The position numbers were made by a program, and so were the translations under genes. From positions 4,464,001-4,528,000 of the forward strand of contig OX638134.1 of the NCBI GenBank assembly GCA_951804985.1: DNA of 64,000 nucleotides, read 5' to 3'. The DNA comes from Dryomyza anilis (taxonomy: Eukaryota > Arthropoda > Insecta > Diptera > Dryomyzidae). Each line of letters starts with the position of its first letter. Position 1 is the stretch's first letter. The notes below the pieces were generated by a model. That model saw only the letters and a list, made by a program, of their open reading frames with translations, had not been told where the DNA came from and ran no database searches. Shown in pieces: positions 46,611-58,015 of the stretch.

Positions 46611-48301
46611 TTTAAATTCCCTATAAACCATTTTTCGAGTTTGTTTATTCCGTGAAATAATAATAAACATTTAGAAGTTGAATACTGTGTTCTTTTGAAT
46701 TCTTGTAAAAAAAAACCATACTGAAATTTTTTAAAACGAAAATGAAATCTTTTTCTATATCAATTCGTTATCTATTAGGACTAAAATAGCGATATTGTAC
46801 TAAATAGTTTGAAATTTATCGAATAGTCTATCATTTTCGTAATATTTTAATTATCGAAAACGATTTTTGGGCCTTTAAACGTTATCTTTTCAATATCTTT
46901 TGGTTTGCCGTTCATTGATATTATGGTAGAGTACCATAAGCACTTTGTTAATTCCTCATCTTAATGTTGATTATTCAATTTGGTATTTCTCTTACCTATT
47001 TAAAAAAAAAATAAAGTATACGTATTACAGTTTTCATCACATTTAGGTGTTCACTGCCCCACTGTGCGATGCGTCGACATCGCCATCGATGGCAAAATGG
47101 CGAAAAAGGTAGAAGTAGTAGGAAGTCCTCCAACTTAGTCACGTGCATTTTGTTGAATGGCTTGTAAATCACGACATAAAAATTTATTTGCTTACAAAGA
47201 AAAGTGGGTACAAAGCGCTGAAGATTAAATTTACGAGATGGAAAAAAGTTGAAGATTGAAAAAAATAAAAGAAAGGAAATGATAGAAGATTAAAAATGTA
47301 AGATGTGCAACATGGGATGGACAAAATTTAATAGAAGCTGAATGAAAAAATAAAATAGAATACAAAAAAATAAAATAACAGATAAAAAAATAAAATATCA
47401 GATAAAAAAAATATCAAAAGAAAAAAAATAAAATTTAAAATGAAAACTATAAAAAAAGCAGATTGAAAAAATAAAATATCAAATAAGAAAAATAAAATAG
47501 CAGATGATGAAATAAACAATAATTTAAAATACAAAAAAGTAGTAGTGGAAAAAGGTAGCATTTGAAAAAAGTGAACACACAAAAAAATTCGAATCACAGC
47601 AGCTCATAATATGGGTCAATGGCAATTGAAAGACGGCTTTGCTGCCTCTATTGCACTTATATAGTTTTTTCTTTAACAATTTTCTTCTACATTTCTGTAG
47701 TGTTTTCGTTTTTGATTTATATTTCTGATAAGTTTGGTAAATAACACGAGAAAGACATCTTAGAAAAAAATACTACATACTAAAGTTTAATAAAAAGTCT
47801 CAAAAAAAAAGGAAAAATTACAAAAAAGACAGGAAGTCTTTGTAGTAACTTTCATTTGGGGATTTCTGTTGTCATATTTCATCATTATGATGTTTACCAA
47901 AGTGTAGAAAAAAATTAAATACTCCTCTCCATTTGAAGTGTGAAGAAGACAAACTTCTATTAAATTTTTGGGTGAAAGTTTGTGAGCTTAAATTAAAATT
48001 TACTTTTCCGGTAATTAAATTCCATTAAATATGTTTCCCAACTTTTATTTAGTAGACTTGGTAGAGCACCTGTGAAGATTTATTTGATAAATTTGTGAAT
48101 TATTAAAATTTAGTAGGTCTTTATGAATTATAATGTTCTTTTTAGTAAAAGTTTTAAATTTATATAATGTATATTTCAGTGATGCATAGCAAGTTTTCTA
48201 AAATGGCTCTTTTTCTTTTTTTTTTAATAAATTTAAATATTTTAATTTAAAAAAGAAATGCATTTATTTAAATACAAAATAATTATACTAAACGAAAAGT
48301 A
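46611..48301. other. AT-rich intergenic DNA with a low-complexity AAATAAAATA tract
   Basis: The stretch 47330-47580 is a low-complexity tract of AAAAAATAAAATA and CAGAT words whose opposite strand gives a Phe/Leu-rich shadow frame. A short balanced piece lies at 47050-47130. No gene is supported. Confidence 0.4.
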
Positions 48302-48398
48302 TACTCAGAATTTACCTATTAAAATAATAATTTATCCGATTGACTAATTTTATAAACAAAAAAACTATTGATTTTAAGGTATTTTTTTCTGAGTGTGG
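48302..48398. mobile_element. Short dispersed repeat, copy 2 (shared with 14770-14860)
   Basis: Contains CCTATTAAAATAATAATTTA, CCGATTGACTA, AAAAAACTATTG and GGTATTTTTTTCTGAGTGTG. The ends ACTCAGAATTTACC and GGTATTTTTTTCTGAGT form an imperfect inverted repeat, supporting a miniature inverted-repeat element of about 95 bases. Confidence 0.55.
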
Positions 48399-48827
48399 AC
48401 TTCAAGATTATAATCACGACTCCATACTCAGTTTTTCATATTATCCGTAGTTTTTGATTTATTATGTTAAACAAATATACGACAATGGTCATGTTTTTCA
48501 CAATATTTTGGATTTTAACTTTTTACAGAATTGAGTTTTCTATTTGACTTCTTTTGTATTCTATTGAAAATACTTCAGCTAATTTTTTGAAATAAACCAC
48601 ATAAAATTCGTATTGATCTGAACAATGGTATGACCACTCAAACGCAGAAAATATAAATTTTAAGGTATATCTATTATTTATTGCATAGCTTATATGGATT
48701 TCATAATTCAATAAATGTATATTATATATTATATGTCAAACTAGATCTATAATTCTATGATTCCTCCTACTTTTTTTGTAAATCGCCTTTTTATTCTTCT
48801 GATTAAAGACAAATTAACTAAATGGAA

Positions 48828-49025
48828 GCCGGCCTCAGCAGTCCAGAGGTAGCGCGCTGGACTTGCATTCTGAAGGTCTCGGGTTCGAATCCCGGCTTGG
48901 GCATGGGCGCTCGTGGTGATATTAACCACAAAATTGTAGGGAATAGATTTCACAGTACAATGGATATAGTCTGTCTGAGTGCTGTGGATCTTAGTAGATA
49001 TTCCAAAAAAAAAAAAAAAAAAAAA
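48828..49025 (+). mobile_element. tRNA-derived SINE, plus-strand copy with 12-bp target duplication
   Basis: A tRNA-like head has an A-box region (AGAGGTAGCGCGCTGG) and an intact B box GGTTCGAATCC (48882-48892), which together act as an internal RNA polymerase III promoter in this element class. It is followed by a unique body (GTGATATTAACCACAAAATT, TTTCACAGTACAATGG, GTCTGAGTGCTGTGG) and a tail of more than 20 A residues. AACTAAATGGAA flanks both sides (48816-48827 and 49026-49037), a textbook retrotransposition duplication. The pure A-tail and exact duplication suggest recent insertion. The source tRNA is uncertain because the anticodon stem does not pair cleanly. Confidence 0.92.
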
Positions 49026-49204
49026 AACTAAATGGAATATAAAAAAAACTTGGTATGAATATGAAGTCCATTGGAAAATCATACTAAGATTGGTGATAAT
49101 TTGTTGTTGTGCTGTGTTCTTATTCGAGGATTGATATCCTTTAAAATTTGGTTACCTTTGACACGGCAATTAGATTTGTGTTTTATTTCGAAATTTTTAT
49201 TTAT

Positions 49205-50235
49205 CAAATTTCAAAACTATGCTTAAAAATAGAAAATATGTCATGCCAAAGGGGCGAATGTGCATTTTTAAAAATGTTGGGAAATCATATTTTAAAGTTT
49301 GAAGTGCTTTAAAAATTAGCAATTTTTCAATTTTTTCTGTTAATTTGGTTTATTCGACAATTATTATAACGTATCTTTAGATTTGGACGACCTACTGAAT
49401 TATAAATACCGATTTTGTGAGGCTATATCCTGAACAAAACGCAAATATTTTTGATTTTTATGCTATAACATTTTATCAGCTCAATATAAAATAGTAATGT
49501 AAAGGCAGTAATTGTTTACTTTCGAAGCACCATTTTTTGCATCATTAATTAAAAATATTTTGCCAAACATTAATTTGCCATTTGTTATTTGCAGGAAAAA
49601 TGTTTGGCAAAATATTTTTAAATAATGATGCCAATCGATAGGTACAATTAATACCTTTACACCACTATTTTATCTTGCACCAATAAAAAATAATAGCAAA
49701 AAAAGGAGAAATTGGAAAAATAGAAAATCTTGTCATGACAAAAAGGCGAATCTTTTCGTTTTTTTGCTATAACTCTTTAATAGAACAAGATAAATTAATG
49801 ATGCAAAGGCAATTATTTCAAAGCATCTATCGATCTGCATCATTTTCCAAATTTTTTTTGTACGTTTATAACAAATGGAAAAATAATTAATGATGCAGAT
49901 CGATAGGTGCTTTGAAAATAAAATATAAATGCCTTTACACCAATATTTTATCTTATAGCCAAAAAAAGTTATGGCGAAAAAACGAAAAGATTCGCCCTTT
50001 TGGCATGACAAGATTTTCAATTTTTCAAATGCGATTTTGGCACAGCATACTTGAGAGTTTATCCTCAAGTATGCTGTGCCAAAATCGAATTTGAAAAATT
50101 GAAAATCTTGTCATGCCAAAAGGGCGAATCTTTTCGTTTTTTCGCCATAACTTTTTTTGGCATTTTCAAAAATGTAAAAAAAAGCAAATGTCCAAAATTA
50201 GACATTCGCCCCTTTGGCATGATAGTGACGATATC
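49205..50235. mobile_element. Nested fold-back (hairpin) repeat cluster 1
   Basis: The cluster opens with ATGCCAAAGGGGCGAATG (near 49243) and closes with CATTCGCCCCTTTGGCATGA (50203-50222), giving outer inverted ends. Inside lie three successive hairpins: about 49475-49700 (arms with TTTTGCCAAACATT and TGTTTGGCAAAATA), about 49720-50030, and 49958-50161. The last has 98-base arms with one mismatch seen and an 8-base loop. Repeated parts include GGCATGACAAGATTTTCAAT, ACGAAAAGATTCGCCC and ATCGATAGGTGCTTTGAAAA. No transposase was found. The same parts in opposite order occur at 60140-61035. Confidence 0.75.
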
Positions 50236-52177
50236 ATAAATTTGTAGCAGAAAACAGTTTTACTTTAAGACATTTTGTATTCTAAACAGAATACAAAATT
50301 ACAGTTTCGAGTTTTGAAACCGGAATCGTAACCGTTATTAAAAAAATGTGTAAAAACGGAATCGGAACTTATATACATTTTTTACTTGGAAGCGAAATCG
50401 AAACTGGAACCGCTATTTTAAAAATCTTGGAACCAGATCTTATATTCCAAAGGGTTTTAGTCACTGATTCTAAATATATGACTTACATTCAGTTTTGTGT
50501 TAAAAATTCTATTTAAATTTAGATGTCAAATATGTGAATTTCGATTGAAAGTGGAGTTCAGAATATATATCTATATATACAACTTTTACCGACCATTTTT
50601 AATTGAATTCTGTATCGGCAAAGGACGGATTCGTAGACATTAAAATTCGTATATGATTTCAAACGAAAGTTGTAACATGCTAGGTAGTTTTATATTATCA
50701 TATTTTGTACAATTCATAAAAGAAATATGGTACTATGAACTTTGAGGCATACTTGATATTAAAACCTTTCAAAATAAAACTTTTTACATTAAAAAATATT
50801 AAATTTTTTGAAAGTAATTTTATAATAACGCCAAATAATGGCTTTGACATTTTTTATAGACAAATAAAAATTTCTAATTTTGCAATTTCAACCATTCACT
50901 GCTCTCATTTTAATTGACTTTTATTAGTTGTGACTTTTTGTTCAAGGTTGTTAACCTTTCTACCGCAACGTTAAACATAATTAAAAGTCTATTCAAATTC
51001 TTCAAGTATCCAAGTTCATTAGCAGCAACATTTCTGAAACAGACAGACTTTCGATCATCGCTAAACAAGTCGAAAAAATGAAGAAAAAATCTCACATTAT
51101 TTTGCCATTTCATTGTTATGCTATGCTCCAAGATATTTTCTATAGAACCTATGTTGTATAGTTTTTTTTCTGCACCATAATAATTAGATATATGTGAGAA
51201 AAATAGTATTGAAAATGATTCATTGGCAAATTAGTAGATAGTTGAGCTTGAACTTTGCAATGACGCAGTTAAAAATTATTATTTTTTTTGTTAGTCTAGT
51301 TGAGAAAAAGTTCAAAAAAGAAGATCATTATATAGAACTCAGTTTATAAAGCTAATGTGCTAAGTTTCTGTGCTGTTCTGCATTAATTAAAAATTCATTA
51401 AATTATTTTGCAATTTTTATAAATTACTTGAATTAACGATTGATCTTTGCGATCGCTGCTGATCGTGCAGAGTTCTATCACTGACTGGAAACAGCATGTT
51501 GTGGGTGTAATTTGTTTTTATTTTATTTTTAAATACATGAAAAAAAATTAAAATTAAAATTTATTTTATATATTTTGATCTTAATAGTGATCGTGCAGAT
51601 TTTATCAAATATTTTTTGTAATATCTTTATGGTTTTAACACGCTCTATAAAGCAGCTCTAAAGCATATTACCAAACAGTTAAAAGACCGATCGTATCGCA
51701 ATCCAACGCGTCGCAGCACCCGCTATGATCACCGTTAAATTTGGGCTCTAAAAGCTATGTAAACTTACTACGATCTGTGATTAAAACTAATACCTTTTTG
51801 TTACCAAAACAACAAAAAAGAGAAGTTATTAAATAAAATCTCAACAAAGACGAAGCGGAGACGACGACGACATGACATTTATAAGTAAGATGTACGCGAG
51901 AAACTAGAACGTAATTCAAGATGAATGTCGTTGATATTGCCACAGATTTAAGAGCCGACGATGATGACGAAGACGACGATCGCATAGCGGTAATGCGATC
52001 ATTTGGGTGAATGCAAGTGGCTTTGAGACTTCTGAAGTCGACACGCAGAGAAAAATATGTTTAAGGCATAATTGTGACAAACAAATTATAAATGCAGAAC
52101 ACATAATATCGACGCTTCTTACGAAAAACCACACGTTTCAATTTGCTTACGAAAAACAGCACATTTGTTCCTTTGGG
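50236..52177. other. AT-rich intergenic DNA; possible small exons near 51643-51737 and 51921-52010
   Basis: Mostly AT-rich without recognised content. Two short stretches look more coding-like than their surroundings: a frame ending in TAA at 51736-51738 that reads KQLKDRSYRNPTRRSTRYDH, and a frame from the ATG at 51921 that reads MNVVDIATDLRADDDDEDDD. Neither has clear splice signals or a recognised family, so no gene is called. Confidence 0.25.
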
Positions 52178-52345
52178 AAGTGGGTTCTGGACAAATTCCA
52201 AAGTAAAAAATTTTTTCAAAAATATTGTCCAACGCACGTGGGTTCTGGCCAAATCCTAAAGGAAGGAATTTTCCAAAGAAATGTCTAATGGCGCAAGTGG
52301 GTTTTGGCCAAATCACAAAGGCGGAACATTTTCCAAAAAATAGTC
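52178..52345 (+). repeat. Three-copy tandem repeat, unit about 59 bp
   Basis: GTGGGTTCTGGCCAAAT, then AAAGG, then TTTTCCAAAAAA and GTCCA words recur at about 52182, 52240 and 52299. It directly precedes minisatellite array 3. Confidence 0.75.
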
Positions 52346-52379
52346 CAGTAAATAAGAAACATACCTGAAACAATTTTAT

Positions 52380-53205
52380 GTTTCAATTTTTCACAAAAAA
52401 CTAAATATATCACGAAAAATTCAATTTTTCACTAAAAATTTAATTTTTCACTAAAAAAATATGATATTTCACTAAAAATTCAATTTTTCACTAATAATTA
52501 AAATTCTTACTAAAAATAAAAATGTTCACTAAAAAATAAAATTTTTACTAAAAATTAAAATATTTCACTAAAATTTAAATTTTTCACTAAAATTCCAATT
52601 TTCATTAAAAATTCAATTCTTCACTAAAAATTCAATTTTTCGCTAAAAATTCAAATTTTCACTAAAAATTCAATTTTTCACAATATATTCAAATTTTTAC
52701 TAAAAATTAAAATTTTCACTAAAAATTCAATTTTTCACTAAAAATTAAATTTTTCACTAAAAATTCAATTTTTCACTAAAAATTCAATTTTTCACTAAAA
52801 ATTCAATTTTTCACTAAAAATTCAATTTTTCACTAAAAATTCAATTTTTCACTAAAAATTCAATTTTTCACTAAAAATTCAATTTTTCACTTAAAATTCA
52901 ATTTTTCACTAAAAATTCAATTCTTCACTAAAAATTCAATTTTTCGCTAAAAATTCAAATTTTCACTAAAAATTCAATTTTTCACTAAAAATTCAATTTT
53001 TCACTAAAAATTCAATTTTTCACTAAAAATTCAATTTTTCACTAAAAAATCAATTTTTCATTAAAAAATCAATTTTTCACTAAAAATTCAATTTTTCACT
53101 AAAAATTCAATTTTTCACTAAAAATTCAATTTTTCACTAAAAATTCAATTTTTCGGTAAATTAAAAATTAAATTTTTCACTACAAATTCAATTTTTCATT
53201 TTAAC
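52380..53205 (+). repeat. 19-bp minisatellite array 3
   Basis: About 42 units of ACTAAAAATTCAATTTTTC, the central part very homogeneous (52740-53150) and the first 350 bases degenerate. Same orientation as arrays 1, 2 and 5. Confidence 0.95.
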
Positions 53206-54685
53206 GTTTCGTTCAAACGTTTCGTTTTGTTGGCCGACATTACAGCGAAATACATGATCTAAGGTTAAGAATCTTTTTTATTCTCTGCGTGTATTAAAGA
53301 CACCCACAGAGAATGAAGATGTATAAGATGTAGAATACATTTGAGCATGATCGACAGACAACATAACATATTGAGTTGCTTTACCAGAAATGCGATCTAT
53401 CGTATTGCGATCGGCGTAGATTGGCGGCGAACTAGAACGCAACATGGCGGCCGGTATTTAAAGCTTTTCTATGATGGAAACTGTATATTAAAAATATGAT
53501 AATTTCTGCTATTTTTTACATTTTATTTTTTTTTTAAACCTTTAATGAATATTCATTAATTTTAATTTTGCGTGGGAAACACAAGGTTCAATGTATCGGA
53601 AATCGTTTAAGAGACAATATTTTAATTTATGTAACAGTTTTTTTGTAATGATTCTTCTAATGGCCATGTGAAGTGTTGCCGATTGTAGAATATGCGGGTT
53701 TAGAAAAAACACAACGTGAACAAATAAAATAAAATATAATACTCTAGTACAAATTTAGACAATAAGGGAAGAAATGATTATGTACAGATCATATTTATCA
53801 TGTTATGGTTAAATTAAAATACAATGATCAGTTCCCGATCATGAGCAATATTTTTGGGGTGCATGGTAGATTTTGAAAATGCCATCTTCCGATATAATGG
53901 TTTTAGGATAATTTAGGGTAGTTCAAATCTGAACCCTTTCAAATCTGAACCCTTTTTGTGATTCTGCTCTTCTAAAAACCGATTGTTCGAACAAAAATAA
54001 GGTTGCAAAATAAATAGGGATTTGGTTGTAAAAAATTCGAAATTGTATTGGAAATTTAACAAATTCTTAAAATTTTCAGCATAACTTATGTGCTGTGAAA
54101 ATAATAATTTTTCAATTTTTCAACCTACGAAAATCTATTTTTTGAAATACTTGAAAATTTTTATTTTACAACGTCAAAATTGAAATTTTATAAAAAAAAA
54201 TCACTGTTAATCGTGCAATTTTTGCTTATGCAAATTACAAATTTTCAGAAAAGTTTTTCTATTAAAGAGCCGCCACAAAGACCAGGTCAACATAAAACTA
54301 TTGCTGACATTTCTACCATTTGTTGTTTGTTGATCTCCTTGCGGATCAGTTGCCCCTACAATAAGAAGAGAAATAGTAAAATGAACTTTACAGCCTCAAA
54401 TTGTGTCACGACTTTTACCTTACAGTTTTTGGAAAGCAGTCGGAAAAAGTCAGTGAGCCAATGAGGCAGTAAGTTAGTCAGTCAGTCAGTCAGTCAGGGA
54501 GGCTGTGAGTTAGTCAGTGTAAAAACTAGGTAAACGTGATCAGGAGGTTGGACAGCGCGAACCGGGAAGACATGTTAAATATTTTTTTATTGAAAAATGA
54601 TTATTGTGAAGTGCACAAATAAAGTTATTTTTGAGAATGACAGATGGGCGGTTCTAAATGTCAGTAATACTTGGATGATTGAGGC
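53206..54685. other. Intergenic DNA without a supported gene
   Basis: The balanced stretch 53205-53470 includes AACATGGCGGCCGG at about 53441. A short direct repeat, TCAAATCTGAACCCTTT, lies near 53925-53960, and a CAGT microsatellite near 54476-54500. The frame at 54180-54464 is unrecognised. Confidence 0.35.
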
Positions 54686-54689
54686 TAAA

Positions 54690-55310
54690 TTACTATTGGG
54701 AACAGTTTGTAAAGAACAATTTCTAACTGAAGATCATTTTTTATCAACTTTATAAAGAAGTATTTAAGAAGAACTAATTTATTCTAATATACGAGACTTT
54801 TTATGCTAAGAGGAGTTTGAGAAGAAAACCAACTCACCTTAAAATTGTTGTTTCAATTATTATAAACAGCTTGAGAAATTCTTAGAGAATATTTTTTTTT
54901 TTTTTTACTTCTTGAGCTACCGTTTCGCTATAAAAGTTCGTACTTGAATTGGGAACAATTTGAAAACGAAAACACAAAATGTTCGGATATAATTAATGCA
55001 AAATTGGTATTTAGTTTAGTGTATCTATATTTAATACTGAGAACAGTACAAAACCATTTCGAAATCATACTAAATTTTCACAATTGTAGATCAAATTTTG
55101 ATGCTGAGAACAGTTTAAGCTAAAATGCATTCTAAAAAGCAGACATTAGAAATTTTCTTTTATGTGTTGAGAACAGTTTGACACATGTAAAAAAGTCTAC
55201 TTGAAGAACACTTCAAAATGATGCTATAAACTTCCTGTCTCTTCAATATCCGCAATTAGTTATGCTGCCAAAAGTTCTCACAGCCACTGAGAACAGTTCG
55301 AAGGTAAAAT
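54690..55310 (-). repeat. Opposite-orientation copies of the AAACTGTTCYCA motif
   Basis: GGGAACAGTTTG, GGGAACAATTTG, GAGAACAGTAC, GAGAACAGTTTAAG, GAGAACAGTTTGAC and GAGAACAGTTCG occur near 54697, 54953, 55041, 55104, 55166 and 55286. They are reverse complements of the motif clustered at 42.8-44.95 kb. Confidence 0.6.
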
Positions 55311-55974
55311 TCAATTAAAATTCAACAATTACCGCTATGCATTTGAAGCTTAATTAATTTAGTAAATCTTCGTATATTCTCTGAGTTTAATGCATGACCA
55401 TGGAACTGTGGAAACACTCAACAAATTACGTGGCAATGGAGAAGAGGAGAGGGGCTGGACTGGGCTGCGCTGCACTGTACAGAGAGCTAAAGAGGAGGCT
55501 GTACCTAGTTTACTTTATGCTTTATAGAGTCATTAGCAAAAGCAGCTTAATTATATTCAAATAAACTTGGTTCCTCTGGCACTCTGGCACTCTGGCACAA
55601 AGTTACAGCCAACTACAGCAGCAGCTTAAATATCACACTAACAATAGGCTCTACGACATACAGCAAATAGAAAGTGCATCTCTTTGTACAGTGCCATAGA
55701 CGAAAGGACAGACAGACACACATAGACACTGGCATTCACATGTGCTGCACGAGTCACTGAATTACGTTGCATGTTTTTCATGTCGTGGCGGAACGCGCGA
55801 AGAAATGTGTTTCACAAGATGAAACAACGGATACAGTAGAAAATTTAATTTTTTGTTGAAAATTTTATTTCTACTGAAATATTAATTTATTATTAAAAAA
55901 AACTAGAATGTTAAGTTAAAAAAAAAATGTAAAATTTAATTTTTAACGAAAAAGATAATTATTTGAAGACTATA
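55311..55974. other. Balanced island (55380-55850)
   Basis: GA- and CTG-rich stretch without a convincing frame. It contains a short triplicate CTCTGGCA run near 55575-55600. No gene is called. Confidence 0.3.
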
Positions 55975-57300
55975 TTGAAGAATTGAATTTTGAGTGAAAA
56001 ATTGAATTTTGAGTGAAAATTTGAATTTTGAATGAAAAATTGAATTTTGAGTGAAAAATTGAATTTTGAGTGAAAAATTGAATTTTGAGTGAAAAATTGA
56101 ATTTCGAGTGAAAAATTTAATTTTGAGTGAAAAATTGAATTTTGAGTGAAAAATTGAATTTTAAGTGACAAATTGAATTTTGAGTGAAAAATTGAATTTT
56201 GAGTGAAAAATTGAATTTTGAGTGAAAAATTGAATTTTGAGTGAAAAATTGAATTTTGAGTGAAAAATTGAATTTTGAGTGAAAAATTGAATTTTGAGTG
56301 AAAAATTGAATTTTGAGTGTAAAATTGAATTTTGAGTGAAAATTTGAATTTTGAGTGTAAAATTGAATTTTGAGTGAAAATTTGAATTTTAAGTGAAATT
56401 TTGAATATTGAGTGTAAAATTGAATTTAAGTGAAAAATTGAATTTTTACTGAAAAATTTAATTTTTACTGAAAAATTTAATTTTTACTGAAAAATTTCAT
56501 TTTGATTGAAAACTTGAATTTTACTGATAAATTGAATTTTGAGTGAAATATATAATTTTGAGGGAAAATTTTGAATATTTAGTGAATATTTGAATTTTGA
56601 GTGTAAAAATGAAACTTGAGTGACAATTTAAATTTTGAGTTAGGAATTGAATTTTAAGTAAAACATTGAATTTGAGGGAAACCAATTAATTTTTAATGAA
56701 AAATTAAATTTAATGAAAAATTAAATATATATATGTATATATGTAATTTGAGTGAAAAATTTAATTTTTAGCGTAATTTTAAGTGTTAAATTGAATTTTG
56801 TTGTGTAAAATTGAATTTTTAGTGAAAAATTGATTTGTAGTAAAAAATTGATTTATGAGTGATAAATTGAATTTTCAGTGAAAAATTGAATTTCGAGTGA
56901 TAAATTGAATTATGAGTGAAAAATTAAATTATGAATAAAAATTAATTTTTAGTGAAAAATTTTGAGTGCAAATTTGTTTTTTTTGAAGAAAGTGAAAATT
57001 TGAATATTATTGAAAAATTGAATTTTTTTTGGTGAAAACTGGAATTTTAAGTGAACAATTTTACTTTGAGTGAATAATTAAATTTTTAGTTAAAAAATTA
57101 AATTTTTACTGAAAATTTGATTTTTTAATTAAATTTTTAATTTTTAGTGAAAATTTTAATTTTGGTAAAAATTTTATTTTTTTTTAGTAAAAAATTTAAT
57201 TTTATGTAAACAATTTAATTTTATATAAAAAAATCTAATTTTTGGTGAACAATTTAAATTTTAAACATTTTAATTTTTATTGAAAAATGGAATTTTGAGT
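55975..57300 (-). repeat. 19-bp minisatellite array 4, inverted, with its own variant
   Basis: About 65 units whose plus-strand form is TGAATTTTGAGTGAAAAAT. Read on the minus strand this is the same unit as the other arrays but with CACTCAAAATTC in place of CACTAAAAATTC. The first 450 bases are very homogeneous; after about 56440 the units become degenerate. Frames of 19-residue period are shadows. Confidence 0.95.
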
Positions 57301-57945
57301 GTTTTTTAATTTATAATTTCTACTGGGTCTCTGTTCTGAAGCAATTCCTCATTTAAAACAGAATACAGAAAAAATTATAAAAAGCAGTTGAAGCATTAGA
57401 AGTTGCTATTGCAACGTAGCATCTTCCGTCTGGCAACAGATAAAACTACAACTGCAGCAACATCTTAACGTGTCGATTCATGGCTAATGGTTATGGTAAT
57501 AATTTTTTCTTTTTTCTATTTTTGTATTTTGTGTCGCGCTCCTCTTAACTTGGCAACACTGTCAAAAGCAACGAAGCGCGCCAAACTAGCAACTACTAGC
57601 AACTACTACTACAACTACTACTACTGCTTCGATCTAAAGAAATAATACAAAAAAAAACTAAAGAAGTTGAAGAATAACATGCAAGTAACTGTTCTCGTGC
57701 TCGTGTTCAAGATGGCTGCGATGTTGAAAAGCCACAAGAAATGCAGACATAAAATCTGCACACGATGTTTATTAATCGAGGTAACAGACAATAAGACAGA
57801 CAAACAGACTGCCTGCCTGCCAAACTTGTTGCTGCGCATCTCTGTTGGCCAAGAAACGATTTATTTCTAATGGAAACTCGAGTAGATGAGAGCCATAAAT
57901 TATATTTTTCGATTATTTTTGTTTGCCGTGTTATGTGCAACTTTT
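57301..57945. other. Balanced island after array 4
   Basis: Contains TTGGCAACACTG (about 57550-57561), ACTACTACTAC triplets and CAAGATGGCTGCGATG near 57708. The opposing frames at 57621-57940 are unrecognised. Confidence 0.3.
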
Positions 57946-57949
57946 TGAA

Positions 57950-58015
57950 TAGTGGGAACAGTTTTGCAAGTGGGAACAGTTTTCAGTGGGAACAGTTTAT
58001 AGTAGGAACACTTGC
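57950..58015 (-). repeat. Four close copies of GTGGGAACAGTTT
   Basis: Within about 65 bases, AGTGGGAACAGTTTTGCA, AGTGGGAACAGTTTTC, AGTGGGAACAGTTTAT and AGTAGGAACACTTG follow one another at 16-20-base spacing. They are reverse complements of the 42.8-44.95-kb motif, and three contain GTGGGAAC intact. Confidence 0.75.

Noticed and set aside
47328..47597. Phe/Leu-rich membrane protein on the minus strand
   Set aside because: It translates a low-complexity AAATAAAATA tract.
48828..48905. Functional tRNA gene
   Set aside because: The B box is intact, but the anticodon and acceptor stems do not pair cleanly. The sequence is the head of a longer element with an A-tail and target duplication, matching a second copy at 21.8 kb.
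55959..56171. Protein with a 19-residue repeat
   Set aside because: It is the translation of three 19-base satellite units (57 bases), with no independent evidence of coding.
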